Source: Paenibacillus curdlanolyticus YK9 (GTDB taxonomy: Bacteria; Bacillota; Bacilli; Paenibacillales; Paenibacillaceae). From it: a DNA stretch of 64,000 nt. A program made the position numbers and the translations under genes. The notes beneath the pieces are model-generated. The model ran no database searches, had not been told where the DNA came from, and saw only the letters and a list, made by a program, of their open reading frames with translations. The DNA is taken from assembly GCF_000179615.1 (NCBI RefSeq), contig NZ_AEDD01000006.1, positions 246,455 through 310,454 on the forward strand, written 5' to 3'. Below are positions 36,733 through 45,340 of the stretch, one piece after another (positions within the stretch are counted from its first letter, which is position 1; each line of letters opens with the position of its first letter).

Positions 36733-37896
36733 TCACACCTTCCAAATGTTTGTGTCTTCTATATACTGCAGCGCTTTGTCCGTACTCTCGGCCAAAACGT
36801 TGACATGCCCCATCTTCCGTTTGTGTACAGCGTCCTGCTTGCCATACAAATGCACCTTCGGCGCAACGCCATGCGCTTTCGCCGCTTCATCCGGCTGCGC
36901 CATGCGCTCCAGCAGCGGCTCAACATGCTGACCGAGCACGTTGACCATGACGACCGGCGTCAACAGCGACGTATCGCCAAGCGGCAAGCCGCAAATCGCC
37001 CGTACATGCTGCTCGAACTGCGAGGTCCTGCACGCTTCCATCGTGTAGTGCCCGCTGTTGTGCGGCCGCGGCGCGAGTTCATTCACGTACAGCCCGTCCT
37101 TCTCGGACCAAAACAGCTCTACGGCAATCAGCCCTGCAACGCCAAGCCCTTCAGCGATGCGTGCGGCCAAATGCTCCGCCTCCCGCTGTACCCCATCCGG
37201 TATACGAGCCGGGACGATCGAAAGATGCAAAATATTATCGACGTGGATGTTTTCCGCCGCCGGGAACGTCTTCACTTCGCCTGTTGTGCTGCGCGCGGCG
37301 ATGACCGACAGCTCTTTATCGAAGCGAATGAATTGTTCCAGCACGAGCTCCGTGCCCGCTTTTGCAAGCGTCTCGTATGCTTCGTCGATCTCGGCTGCCG
37401 AGCGAATCACCCATTGCCCCTTGCCGTCATAACCGCCTGTCGCCGTCTTCAGCACGCAAGGCGTGCCGAACGCTTCGACGCCTGCGCGAAGCTCATCCGC
37501 GCTGGCGATTTCCCGATAAGGCGCAACGCGTACGCCCGACGCCTCGATCGCGCGCTTCTCGCGCAAGCGGTGCTGCGTCGTGTAGAGCAGCTCGCTGCCT
37601 TGCGGCACGTACGACTCCTCCATCAGCATTGCAGCAACGCCTGCATCGACGTTTTCAAACTCGTAAGTAATGACATCCGAGCGCTGAGCAAGCTCTCTTG
37701 CCGCCTCGCGATCGTTATAAGCGGCAACGATCTGCTCGGCTACTTGCCCGCAGGGCGCATCCTCCGTCGGGTCCAACGCCACGAATCGATAGCCCATCGC
37801 GCTGCCGGAGAGCGCCATCATGCGGCCGAGCTGACCGCCGCCAAGAATGCCTATCGTGCTGCCTGCCAGCAGCGGCTTCCCATTCCGTTGTTTCAC
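36733..37896 (-). CDS. purK: N5-carboxyaminoimidazole ribonucleotide synthase
   Basis: 387 residues. ATP-grasp enzyme making N5-CAIR from AIR and bicarbonate. N-terminal [16 protein letters not shown], then [13 protein letters not shown] and [13 protein letters not shown]. The start is GTG at 37896 with GGGGGAG upstream. It follows purE by 50 bases. Confidence 0.96.
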   Translation of the reverse strand: MKQRNGKPLLAGSTIGILGGGQLGRMMALSGSAMGYRFVALDPTEDAPCGQVAEQIVAAYNDREAARELAQRSDVITYEFENVDAGVAAMLMEESYVPQGSELLYTTQHRLREKRAIEASGVRVAPYREIASADELRAGVEAFGTPCVLKTATGGYDGKGQWVIRSAAEIDEAYETLAKAGTELVLEQFIRFDKELSVIAARSTTGEVKTFPAAENIHVDNILHLSIVPARIPDGVQREAEHLAARIAEGLGVAGLIAVELFWSEKDGLYVNELAPRPHNSGHYTMEACRTSQFEQHVRAICGLPLGDTSLLTPVVMVNVLGQHVEPLLERMAQPDEAAKAHGVAPKVHLYGKQDAVHKRKMGHVNVLAESTDKALQYIEDTNIWKV

Positions 37897-37946
37897 TCCG
37901 CTCGCTCCCCCTTGAATCCTATTGCTTCCTCTGCCCGCACTCGCGC

Positions 37947-38432
37947 TTACAGCGTCTCGCTGCTAGCCAGTACCTCTTGCTTAATACGTTCACGACGCGC
38001 CTCTACGCGCACGCGCAGCTCAGGATCGAATGCGCCGAGCATTTGAGCTGCCAGCAGTCCAGCATTCGTGCCGCCTGCATTGCCGATTGCAACCGTAGCG
38101 ACAGGAATGCCGCCTGGCATCTGAACAATCGAGAGAAGCGAATCAAGCCCGTTCAAGTTCGACGACTTGACGGGCACACCGATGACAGGAAGAATCGTCT
38201 TGGCAGCGACCATACCCGGCAAATGAGCAGCGCCGCCCGCGCCTGCAATAATGACCTTCAGCCCGCGTTCCACCGCGCTTTCCGCATATTCGAACATCAA
38301 GTCCGGCGTGCGATGCGCAGAGACCACTTTCTTCTCATACGGAATGTTGAGCTCTTCCAGAACATCGCAAGCCAATTTCATCGTATCCCAGTCCGACTTG
38401 CTGCCCATAATGACGCCTACTACTGCCGACAT
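37947..38432 (-). CDS. purE: N5-CAIR mutase
   Basis: 161 residues. It rearranges N5-CAIR to CAIR. Motifs are [33 protein letters not shown] and [18 protein letters not shown] 38432 is favoured by AAAGGTGG; the GTG four codons earlier lies inside that site. First gene of the 12-gene pur operon, behind a riboswitch leader of about 310 bases. Confidence 0.97.
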   Translation of the reverse strand: MSAVVGVIMGSKSDWDTMKLACDVLEELNIPYEKKVVSAHRTPDLMFEYAESAVERGLKVIIAGAGGAAHLPGMVAAKTILPVIGVPVKSSNLNGLDSLLSIVQMPGGIPVATVAIGNAGGTNAGLLAAQMLGAFDPELRVRVEARRERIKQEVLASSETL

Positions 38433-38473
38433 GATTCCAACCACCTTTTATATGAAAATATCGTCCTAAACGC

Positions 38474-38521
38474 AAAAAAAAATCCCAAAAGCGCGACTCC
38501 ATTATTAGGAAGGCTTCGGGA
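38474..38521 (-). terminator. Riboswitch-controlled terminator in the purE leader
   Basis: TCCCGAAGC and GCTTTTGGGA pair with G-T pairs and run into TTTTTTTTT, 40 bases before the purE start. It is the expected off-structure of the guanine riboswitch upstream. A second possible hairpin (GGAGG...CCTCC) lies between aptamer and terminator. Confidence 0.75.
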
Positions 38522-38649
38522 CACGAGCACGGATGCAATTACCGAGAACAGCGCATATGCCCTGTCGGCCAACGGAGGACAACATCGCTCCGTCGACAGT
38601 CGAAAGCCGCCTCCATAAGAAGCAGCCTGATGATCTCTTCGTCATCCGC

Positions 38650-38716
38650 TCGTAGTCCGGTAATTTAAGGTTCCCGGGTAGATACGCTCGAGCCTTATTC
38701 CCGAGTATATACGAGT
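38650..38716 (-). promoter_or_regulatory. Guanine riboswitch aptamer of the pur operon
   Basis: On the minus strand P1 arms CTCGTATA and TACGAG enclose the purine aptamer core: a P2 arm CTCGGGAATAAGGCTCGAG, the junction GTATCTACC, and a P3 arm CGGGAACCTTAAATTACCGG. The specificity base before UAC is C (GGACUACGAG), which marks guanine rather than adenine. Guanine or hypoxanthine binding should favour the downstream terminator. Confidence 0.92.
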
Positions 38717-38757
38717 CAAAATGCTGCGCGAAATCGACATTTCGCGAGCCCTTTCTA

Positions 38758-38786
38758 GTGTAACAATCCAGCCTAAGGTTGTCAAC
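38758..38786 (-). promoter_or_regulatory. Sigma-A promoter of the pur operon
   Basis: TTGACA, a 17-base spacer and TACACT on the minus strand, 42 bases upstream of the aptamer. Confidence 0.85.
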
Positions 38787-38796
38787 GGAGAAACAC

Positions 38797-38831
38797 GAAC
38801 ATTCAATAAGTTTTATCATGAAATAGTTCGC
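38797..38831. promoter_or_regulatory. Putative PurR operator (two PurBoxes)
   Basis: CGAACATT (38797-38804) and the inverted ATAGTTCG (38824-38831) lie just upstream of the -35 element. PurR of Bacillus binds two inverted CGAA(C)-type boxes; the spacing here is 19 bases between the eight-base cores. The position fits repression of pur initiation, in addition to the riboswitch. Confidence 0.55.
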
Positions 38832-39005
38832 CTTTTGCATTGATTTAAATGATTCGCTGCAGCAATCATCCGTTTTCGATTTTCAACATTTTCACAGATA
38901 GACAGGCCGCGTATTCCAACTTCGTTCATATAGTAAGAAATAACGCCTACAGCGGCGAAATGACACGCAACATTCCGTTTCCTATTCCAACTATGGAGGT
39001 TGTCC

Positions 39006-42000
39006 ATGCCTTTTCCGAGCAACGAGCAATACGTCCCGCTCAAGCAAAACAACGTCACTGTCATCGACCCCGTACGTGACGTATCGCCAGATGAGACCGA
39101 CATTGTAGGCGACGCGCAATACCCAGCTGCTTATTATGCCTATGACGGGACCAACGTCTATTTTCGCATGCGGTTGAATACCGATCCCCGGTTCAAAAGC
39201 GATTTCCGCAACTTCGCTTGGGGCGTCCTGTTCGATACCGACAATAACCCTGCCACCTACGAATGGGAGCTGCTCGTTAACGGGTTGGAGAACAAAGTGC
39301 AGCTTATCGCCAATACCGTGAAAATTCCGAACGTCTTCACTGATCAGGCAGAGGGCACGGACGGCAAAGGCACCCCGAATTACGAAGAAACGATCTGTAA
39401 TTTCGACATAGCTCGAGCTCAACCGACAGACGACGGATCGGCGCTTGGCAGCGCAACGAACTATTTCATTGACTTCTTTATTCCATCAGCCATCCTCTTC
39501 CCCTTGCTCGGCATTAACGGCCAATCCAGCCTTCGATTCTTATTCTTCACAGCCACGAACGCCAACAATTTCAACAAGGATTTCATTGGAAGCGGAACGA
39601 CGCTCAGCACCCTCTTCTGTGATCCGGTAACGATTAACGGCGGGGACGTCAGAGCCCAGCTCGCGCTCTCTCAAACCGTATCGCCAACCACAGTTATCGC
39701 TGCGCAGCAAACGACATTCAGAGGCTCGATCACGGCAACGAATACCGGCAGAAGCGCGGCGTCCACCTTGTTCGTTCAAGCTCCGTTTCTATTCGACAAG
39801 CTCATTTCGTTCACCGTCTCGCAGAGATCGCTTGGAACGACCGCCTTTAACAGCACAACGAAGACACTTACCTGGAATGTTGGCAATCTCGCGGCAGGCG
39901 GAAGCGCCACGCTCACCTATGAAGCCGTTGCGCAATTTAACACATCGGGCTCTCGTACGGTCGATACGAAAACAGCCACTGGCGTTGACAGCTTCACGGG
40001 CGGCGCGATTGCTGCGCCGGCGAGTTCCTCGTCCGTCACCGTCACGACGCTCGGCGGCGTAACCGGCACGATCATCGACAAAGTTACCGGCTTGCCGCTG
40101 GTCGGAGCTACCGTCCAAATCAATGCTTTGCCGGGCAATACGTCGGCAGGCCAGACCGTCACGGATTCGGCAGGCGTTTACAGCTTCCCTAACCTGCCTC
40201 CCGGCAACTACAATCTAACCTTTAGTTTCCCCTCTTATCAGTCTGCCAATGCGCCTGTTACTATCGCTGCCGGGAGCATTGCTACCGTTAATTTGACGCT
40301 GACTCCTGTTCCGGCTGTCATTAATGGCACCGTGAGAGCAATCGGCAGCGGACTAGGCATCGCCGGAACCACCGTTACGTTAACGAACTGGATTGGCGTT
40401 CGCACCGCCCAAACCGTAACAGACGCCAACGGCGCTTACACGCTGCCGAATATCGTGCCTAGCTATTATCGCATCAGCTTTGCTGCGGACAGCTTCCAAA
40501 CAACCGATTCTCCCTTAACACTGCTGGCAGGCGAGACTCGTACAGTGAATGCGGAGCTTAGGCCGAATCCCGGCATTGTCACGGGTACAATTACGAACGC
40601 ACAGACACTAGCGCCGATCGCAGGGGCGCTGGTTGAAGTGCTCGACAACCGAAACAGCATTCTCGACACCGCAATCACGAACGCGCTCGGCGCCTATACC
40701 ATTGCGTCTTTAGCGCCTGCAACGAATGATCGGCTGCGAATATCTGCCGACACGTTCGTTACGGATGTGATCGGCTTTGCTATCAAAGCAGGCCAAACCT
40801 CTGTTGTGAACGCATCGTTATCGCCGGTTGCAGGCGCGCTCACCGGTACGATTACCGATAGCGTTACAGGAGCCGGTCTAGCGGGAGCGAGCATTCGCGT
40901 CTTTACTTCCGAAGGCATCACGCTGCAAACCGCCATGACGGATGCCGCTGGCAGCTATACCATCTCATCGCTTGCTCCCGGCTCCTACTCCATTGTTATC
41001 GCCGACCAAGGCTATGCCGGACGTACGATCGGCGCATTGATCAATGCAGGCGCGACGACTGCGTTGAATGTCCCGCTCAATCAACTGGCAGGCGGCATCA
41101 GCGGTACGGTCAAGGACATATCCGGCGCCCCGATCGCCGATGCCATCGTGCGAATTTTCTCCAATAACATCATTGTAGGCAGGGTTGCCACGCTTGAAGA
41201 CGGCTCCTATACGATCGGCAACCTGACGCCGGGCGTCTATTACGTTTCTGTACGGGCAGAAGGGTTCGGCGGGCTATCCTTTAGCGGGACGGTTAACCCC
41301 GGACAAATAACAAATGAGGATTTTGTCTTGACGCCGAATCCCGGTTCGATCTCAGGCGTCATCAAAGATAATGACGGCAATCCCATTGCCGGCGCCGTTA
41401 TAACGCTCAGCTTGAACGTCGTTGGCGGCGGGCTGATCGTAACGCGCTATGTCAGCCAAACCGACGGCAGCTACCTGATTGAAAACCTGTTCCCCGCTCC
41501 CTATCTGATCACTGTGGCCGCCGTCCCTTACCAAAGCGCCTTCCAGAGCGTGACGGTCTCTTCAGGAGGGCGCGGCGTCGCCGACTTCTCGCTCCTGCCA
41601 GACCCGGGAACGCTCAGCGGAACCGTTGTCGATCAGTTTGGCAATCCAGTCGCAGGCGCCAGCGTGCTGATCAAAAACTCAACAGGCAGCGGCGTTACGA
41701 TTTCGACTATCTTCTCCGATAGCAATGGCCATTTTGAAACGAGTTCGCTTGCCCCGGGCATCTATACGGTTCTCGCTTCCGCTGCTGATTTCCAGACTGC
41801 GTCTGCAACGGTTGCCGTAAAATCCGATAGCGTATCGACGATCTCGCTCATTCTATTGCCAGAACCGGGAAGCATCAGCGGACAGGTAACCGACGCCGTT
41901 ACCGGCCAGCCGATCTTCGGTGTCCTTGCCAGCGTAACGGACAGCAACAACTTCCTGGTCGCTACCTTAATCGCGGACGACAAGAGCGAGTTTCTGTTCG

Positions 42001-44717
42001 AAGGCTTGCCGCCGGGCAGCTACACGGTAGCCGTTCGTGCGCTGCATTATCAGAGCGGTACAATGGGCGCAATCGTCAGCTCTAACGCGATAACGCCGCT
42101 TCCAATCGCATTATCGCCGAATCCTGGCATCATTCTCGGCGAAGTTTCTCCTGCAATCGGCGGAGCGAATATCCAGCTGTTCAATAGCAATAACATTTTG
42201 ATCTCGTCAGCAATCTCTAATCCCGACGGCACCTTCGGCTTCCTCGGCGAGGCTGTCGGCTCCTACTACCTGACCGCTACCGCACAGGGCTTTACCTCTC
42301 AAATCGCTGGCGCGTCGGTTATCGCTGATACGACGACACACGTCACGATTAACCTGGCTCCAAACCCTGGAACGATATCTGGCTTCGTCCTTGATCCGTC
42401 AGGCAATCCGATACCAACGGCTGTCGTCAAAATACTGAACAGCAATGAGTCGATACGCGGAATCAGCCCTACCCAAGGCGATGGCAGCTACGTCGTCGAA
42501 GGCATTCCAATAGGCCCGAAAACGGTAATTGCCTCCGCACCGGATTTTAGCAATAAAGTGAAGGGCACGACGATCGGGCCTGGCCAATCGATCACAAACT
42601 TCAGCTTCATTCTTACGCCTGATCCAGGCATGATTAACGGCCAAATTACGGACAGCGTAACCGGACAGACGATTTCAGGCGCCAATATCGAGATACGCGC
42701 TGACGTATCGTCGGGGCTGGCGATAGCCAACGGCACCTCAACGCCATTCGGCAACTATCAGGTTAACGGGTTACAGCCGGGCTCCTACACGGTCATCGCA
42801 AAAGCAAATGATTATGCGACCGGCACAGCGGGAGCATTCGTCATCAGCAACAGCTCAACCATTGCCAACCTATCGCTTAATCCGCTATTTGGCATTATTG
42901 ACGGCATAGTGGTTAACTCTGCAGGCCAAGCGATCAGCAATAATGATGTCAAAATCAAGCTGTTCACCAAGGACGGCACGCTTATCGAGACCTCTTTCGT
43001 TAGCGCTGACGGCACGTTCCGCATCACCGGCGTGCTTCCGAACGAATATATTTTGACTGCAGCCGCGCCTGGATTCGAGACAGAGACGATCGGCGTTACT
43101 GTCCGAGCCGGCCTTTCAACGCCGATTACGGTCACGTTGACGCCTCAGGCTGCATCGGTAAGCGGTACCGTACGCAATGTAACGACCGGCTCTCCAATTA
43201 GCGGCGTATTGGTCAACCTGGCGGATGTCGATGGCCTGCCTGTAGAATCAACATTTACCGATAATAACGGCGCTTTTCTCATAACGGGCGTACCGGCAGG
43301 CAACTTTATCATAACCGCGCTCGCATCTGGATTTGGAACAGCGGTTTCCGCTGTTGTAACGCGTTCGGGCCAAACCGCCACTACGGATCTGTTGCTGACG
43401 CCTACGCCAGGAGCCATAGTGGGCTTTGTGAGCGATCTTGTTACCGGCACAAATATTTCCGGCGCAGAGATCCAAATTCTCAACGCCTCAACAGGCGCGG
43501 TCATCGGCACCATTCTAAGCAATAATGGCGGAGAATATTCGTTCCCGTCGCTTGCGCCGGGCAGCTACAAAGCGATTGCCAATGCGGGCGGCTACGCTGC
43601 TGAATATGGCGGATTTACGGTTGCAGCAGGCGAGACAAAACGGTACAGCTTCGCCCTCCAGCCGCTCCCGGGCCGATTGATCGGCACCGTGACGAATGCC
43701 GCTTCCGGCGCTCCGCTAGCTAGCGTTACGATTCAGTTGCTGCAATTCAACAATTTCGGACCTGCGCTTGCTACCGTCTTAACGGACAGTTCCGGACGGT
43801 TTGACCTGGGCGAAGTTGCAGCATCCAATTACGCCGTTACGGCTTCGTTAAGGGGATTCGTGACCCAGCAAACATCCGCGCTCGCGCTCCGCAACGAGAC
43901 GACCGCCGTAACGTTCGCCCTCCAGCAGGCACAGACCGAGGTCGGTGGCAAAGTAACAGGCGGCCCTGGCGCTCAGCCGCTGCCAGGCGGCTCCGTCGTC
44001 ATTGTAGATGGCAACGGCGTGGTTGGGGGCGGCGGCGTAACCGACAAAAATGGGGATTATGTCGTGCCAAGCACGCCTATCGGCGATCAAACGATTGTCG
44101 TTACCGTTCCGGGAGTTGGCGCGACTACGACATTTATTCCGAATAAGCCGGGACAATCGCAAACGGCCAATCTGAATATTGCAGGGCCTGCAGCGCCGAT
44201 TGTCGGCAGAACCAGCGATAATGCGAACGACGCTCCTATTCCCGGCGCGATTTTGCAAGTACTCGATTCCAGCACCAATATCGTTGTGCAAACAGCCGTA
44301 ACCGATTTAAATGGGAATTACGCAACCGATCCTGTTCCGCCAGGCAATTACACGGTCACAGCAAGCGCGCCTTTATTCGGCTCAGCAGCCAAAGGGGTCA
44401 GTACCAATGCAATTGGCAGCACGCGAGTCGACCTTGCGTTGCATGTAGAGTTTGGCACGCTGCGCGGATCGATCCGCGATGCAAGCGGCCGGCCGCTCAA
44501 CATGGCGCTAGCGGAAATCGTAACGCCAGACAATCTATTGATTCGTCAAATCATAAGCAACCCGGCTGGCCAATATGCGCTGACCAACATTGCCGCAGGA
44601 ACGCCTAACGCCTCCTTCTCCTTCCCAGGAAAGCAGACGGCTTTGCGAACGCCAATAATCGTGAACGGCCAAACGACGATACTCGATATTGTTTTGCTGG
44701 ATGAGGATGAGGAATAA
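39006..44717 (+). CDS. Giant protein with 18 carboxypeptidase-regulatory-like repeats, no signal peptide
   Basis: 1,903 residues from ATG 39006 (GGAGG 6 bases upstream). Residues 1-215 form a beta-rich domain (YFRMRLNTDPRF, FAWGVLFDTDNNPATYEW), then a DUF11-like domain (about 215-350). Eighteen units of about 86 residues follow, each of the form xxSGTVxDxxGxPIAGAxV...TDxxGxYxIxxLxPGxYxVxAxAxGF...LxPNPG, that is, CarboxypepD_reg/CNA-B-like beta sandwiches. It ends LLDEDEE. There is no signal peptide, LPXTG, SLH domain or membrane segment, odd for such a rod-like adhesin architecture. CATATAGTA at 38927 resembles a sigma-K -10 element, so a mother-cell spore-surface protein is one possibility (inference). 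Divergent from purE. Confidence 0.8.
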   Translation: MPFPSNEQYVPLKQNNVTVIDPVRDVSPDETDIVGDAQYPAAYYAYDGTNVYFRMRLNTDPRFKSDFRNFAWGVLFDTDNNPATYEWELLVNGLENKVQLIANTVKIPNVFTDQAEGTDGKGTPNYEETICNFDIARAQPTDDGSALGSATNYFIDFFIPSAILFPLLGINGQSSLRFLFFTATNANNFNKDFIGSGTTLSTLFCDPVTINGGDVRAQLALSQTVSPTTVIAAQQTTFRGSITATNTGRSAASTLFVQAPFLFDKLISFTVSQRSLGTTAFNSTTKTLTWNVGNLAAGGSATLTYEAVAQFNTSGSRTVDTKTATGVDSFTGGAIAAPASSSSVTVTTLGGVTGTIIDKVTGLPLVGATVQINALPGNTSAGQTVTDSAGVYSFPNLPPGNYNLTFSFPSYQSANAPVTIAAGSIATVNLTLTPVPAVINGTVRAIGSGLGIAGTTVTLTNWIGVRTAQTVTDANGAYTLPNIVPSYYRISFAADSFQTTDSPLTLLAGETRTVNAELRPNPGIVTGTITNAQTLAPIAGALVEVLDNRNSILDTAITNALGAYTIASLAPATNDRLRISADTFVTDVIGFAIKAGQTSVVNASLSPVAGALTGTITDSVTGAGLAGASIRVFTSEGITLQTAMTDAAGSYTISSLAPGSYSIVIADQGYAGRTIGALINAGATTALNVPLNQLAGGISGTVKDISGAPIADAIVRIFSNNIIVGRVATLEDGSYTIGNLTPGVYYVSVRAEGFGGLSFSGTVNPGQITNEDFVLTPNPGSISGVIKDNDGNPIAGAVITLSLNVVGGGLIVTRYVSQTDGSYLIENLFPAPYLITVAAVPYQSAFQSVTVSSGGRGVADFSLLPDPGTLSGTVVDQFGNPVAGASVLIKNSTGSGVTISTIFSDSNGHFETSSLAPGIYTVLASAADFQTASATVAVKSDSVSTISLILLPEPGSISGQVTDAVTGQPIFGVLASVTDSNNFLVATLIADDKSEFLFEGLPPGSYTVAVRALHYQSGTMGAIVSSNAITPLPIALSPNPGIILGEVSPAIGGANIQLFNSNNILISSAISNPDGTFGFLGEAVGSYYLTATAQGFTSQIAGASVIADTTTHVTINLAPNPGTISGFVLDPSGNPIPTAVVKILNSNESIRGISPTQGDGSYVVEGIPIGPKTVIASAPDFSNKVKGTTIGPGQSITNFSFILTPDPGMINGQITDSVTGQTISGANIEIRADVSSGLAIANGTSTPFGNYQVNGLQPGSYTVIAKANDYATGTAGAFVISNSSTIANLSLNPLFGIIDGIVVNSAGQAISNNDVKIKLFTKDGTLIETSFVSADGTFRITGVLPNEYILTAAAPGFETETIGVTVRAGLSTPITVTLTPQAASVSGTVRNVTTGSPISGVLVNLADVDGLPVESTFTDNNGAFLITGVPAGNFIITALASGFGTAVSAVVTRSGQTATTDLLLTPTPGAIVGFVSDLVTGTNISGAEIQILNASTGAVIGTILSNNGGEYSFPSLAPGSYKAIANAGGYAAEYGGFTVAAGETKRYSFALQPLPGRLIGTVTNAASGAPLASVTIQLLQFNNFGPALATVLTDSSGRFDLGEVAASNYAVTASLRGFVTQQTSALALRNETTAVTFALQQAQTEVGGKVTGGPGAQPLPGGSVVIVDGNGVVGGGGVTDKNGDYVVPSTPIGDQTIVVTVPGVGATTTFIPNKPGQSQTANLNIAGPAAPIVGRTSDNANDAPIPGAILQVLDSSTNIVVQTAVTDLNGNYATDPVPPGNYTVTASAPLFGSAAKGVSTNAIGSTRVDLALHVEFGTLRGSIRDASGRPLNMALAEIVTPDNLLIRQIISNPAGQYALTNIAAGTPNASFSFPGKQTALRTPIIVNGQTTILDIVLLDEDEE

Positions 44718-44741
44718 GAAAAGCCTTATAGAATAGGCCGT

Positions 44742-44778
44742 CCCGGAATAGAGCAGCAGTAGCAAAATCTATTCCGGG
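44742..44778 (+). terminator. Hairpin after the giant repeat protein
   Basis: CCCGGAATAGA and TCTATTCCGGG form an 11-pair perfect stem around a 15-base loop, 25 bases after the stop. The U-tract is missing, so it may stabilise the mRNA end rather than terminate alone. Confidence 0.55.
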
Positions 44779-44821
44779 CGTCGCCTTCTGAAGAGGTGAT
44801 GGATCATGTAGACAAGGGGGG

Positions 44822-45085
44822 GACCCGGAGGCCGTCCGCAGAGCTGCGCGTTACGGCGCTGAAATCAAATTCGACGGTCCGAGCCAATCGCCTTAATGCC
44901 GCTATTACGACGATAAAAGCGTTCAGCATGAGGTATGGTTCGAGGATGCCCGGAGCGTCCACACCAAGTTTAATCTCGTTAAGGCGCTTCAGCTCCGCGG
45001 AGCAAGCTACTGGGCGCTCGGCACCCCGTTCCGCTAAAACTGGGAACTGCTCGCAGCCAATTTTAACGTTGCGAAGCTGATGTAG
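44822..45085 (+). pseudogene. C-terminal remnant of a GH18 (YaaH/SleL-type) glycoside hydrolase
   Basis: One frame reads DPEAVRRAARYGAEIKFD, then VWFEDARSVHTKFNLVKALQLRGASYWALGTPF, then NWELLAANFNVAKLM and stop. This matches the last strand-helix units of GH18 family spore-cortex/peptidoglycan hydrolases (WFED...NLV...LRGAxxWxLGxxFPQNW). Two in-frame TAA stops interrupt it (44894, 45035), the second readable as a CAA Gln lost by C to T. The upstream catalytic part is absent. This is a dead fragment. Confidence 0.7.
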
Positions 45086-45087
45086 GC

Positions 45088-45320
45088 GGATTGGGTAGGT
45101 TTTTCTACCCTATTCGGTCGCTTGACCAGCTTTGCTGCGAATAGGGCAGATTTCCCTGCCCTATTCGATCGCTTAGCCAGCTTCGCGGCGGATAGGGTAG
45201 ATTTTTCTACTCTATTCGGCCGCTTGGCAAGCTTCGCTGCGAATAGGGCAGGTTTTTCTACCCTATTCGGTCGCTTGACCAGCTTCGCTGCGAATAGGGC
45301 AGATTTCCCTGCCCTATTCA
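45088..45320. repeat. 51-base-period tandem hairpin array, locus 1
   Basis: Units begin at about 45088, 45139, 45190, 45241 and 45292, exactly 51 bases apart. Each has a hairpin of type GAATAGGGCAG...CTGCCCTATTC and a linker TCGCTTGACCAGCTTCGCTGC that can form a second small hairpin. Arms vary together (GGGCAG with CTGCCC; GGGTAG with CTACCC or CTACTC). The period is a multiple of three, so both strands stay open with 17-residue repeats, probably by accident. The array begins 20 bases beyond the stop of the regulator gene at 45341. Confidence 0.75.
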
Positions 45321-45340
45321 CGCATTTGGCCCGCCTGGCC

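Noticed and set aside
45034..45321. Frames with 17-residue repeats across the 51-base array (both strands), and 63341-63613
   Set aside because: The open frames follow from the 51-base period. Arm covariation favours structure, and no start signals are present.
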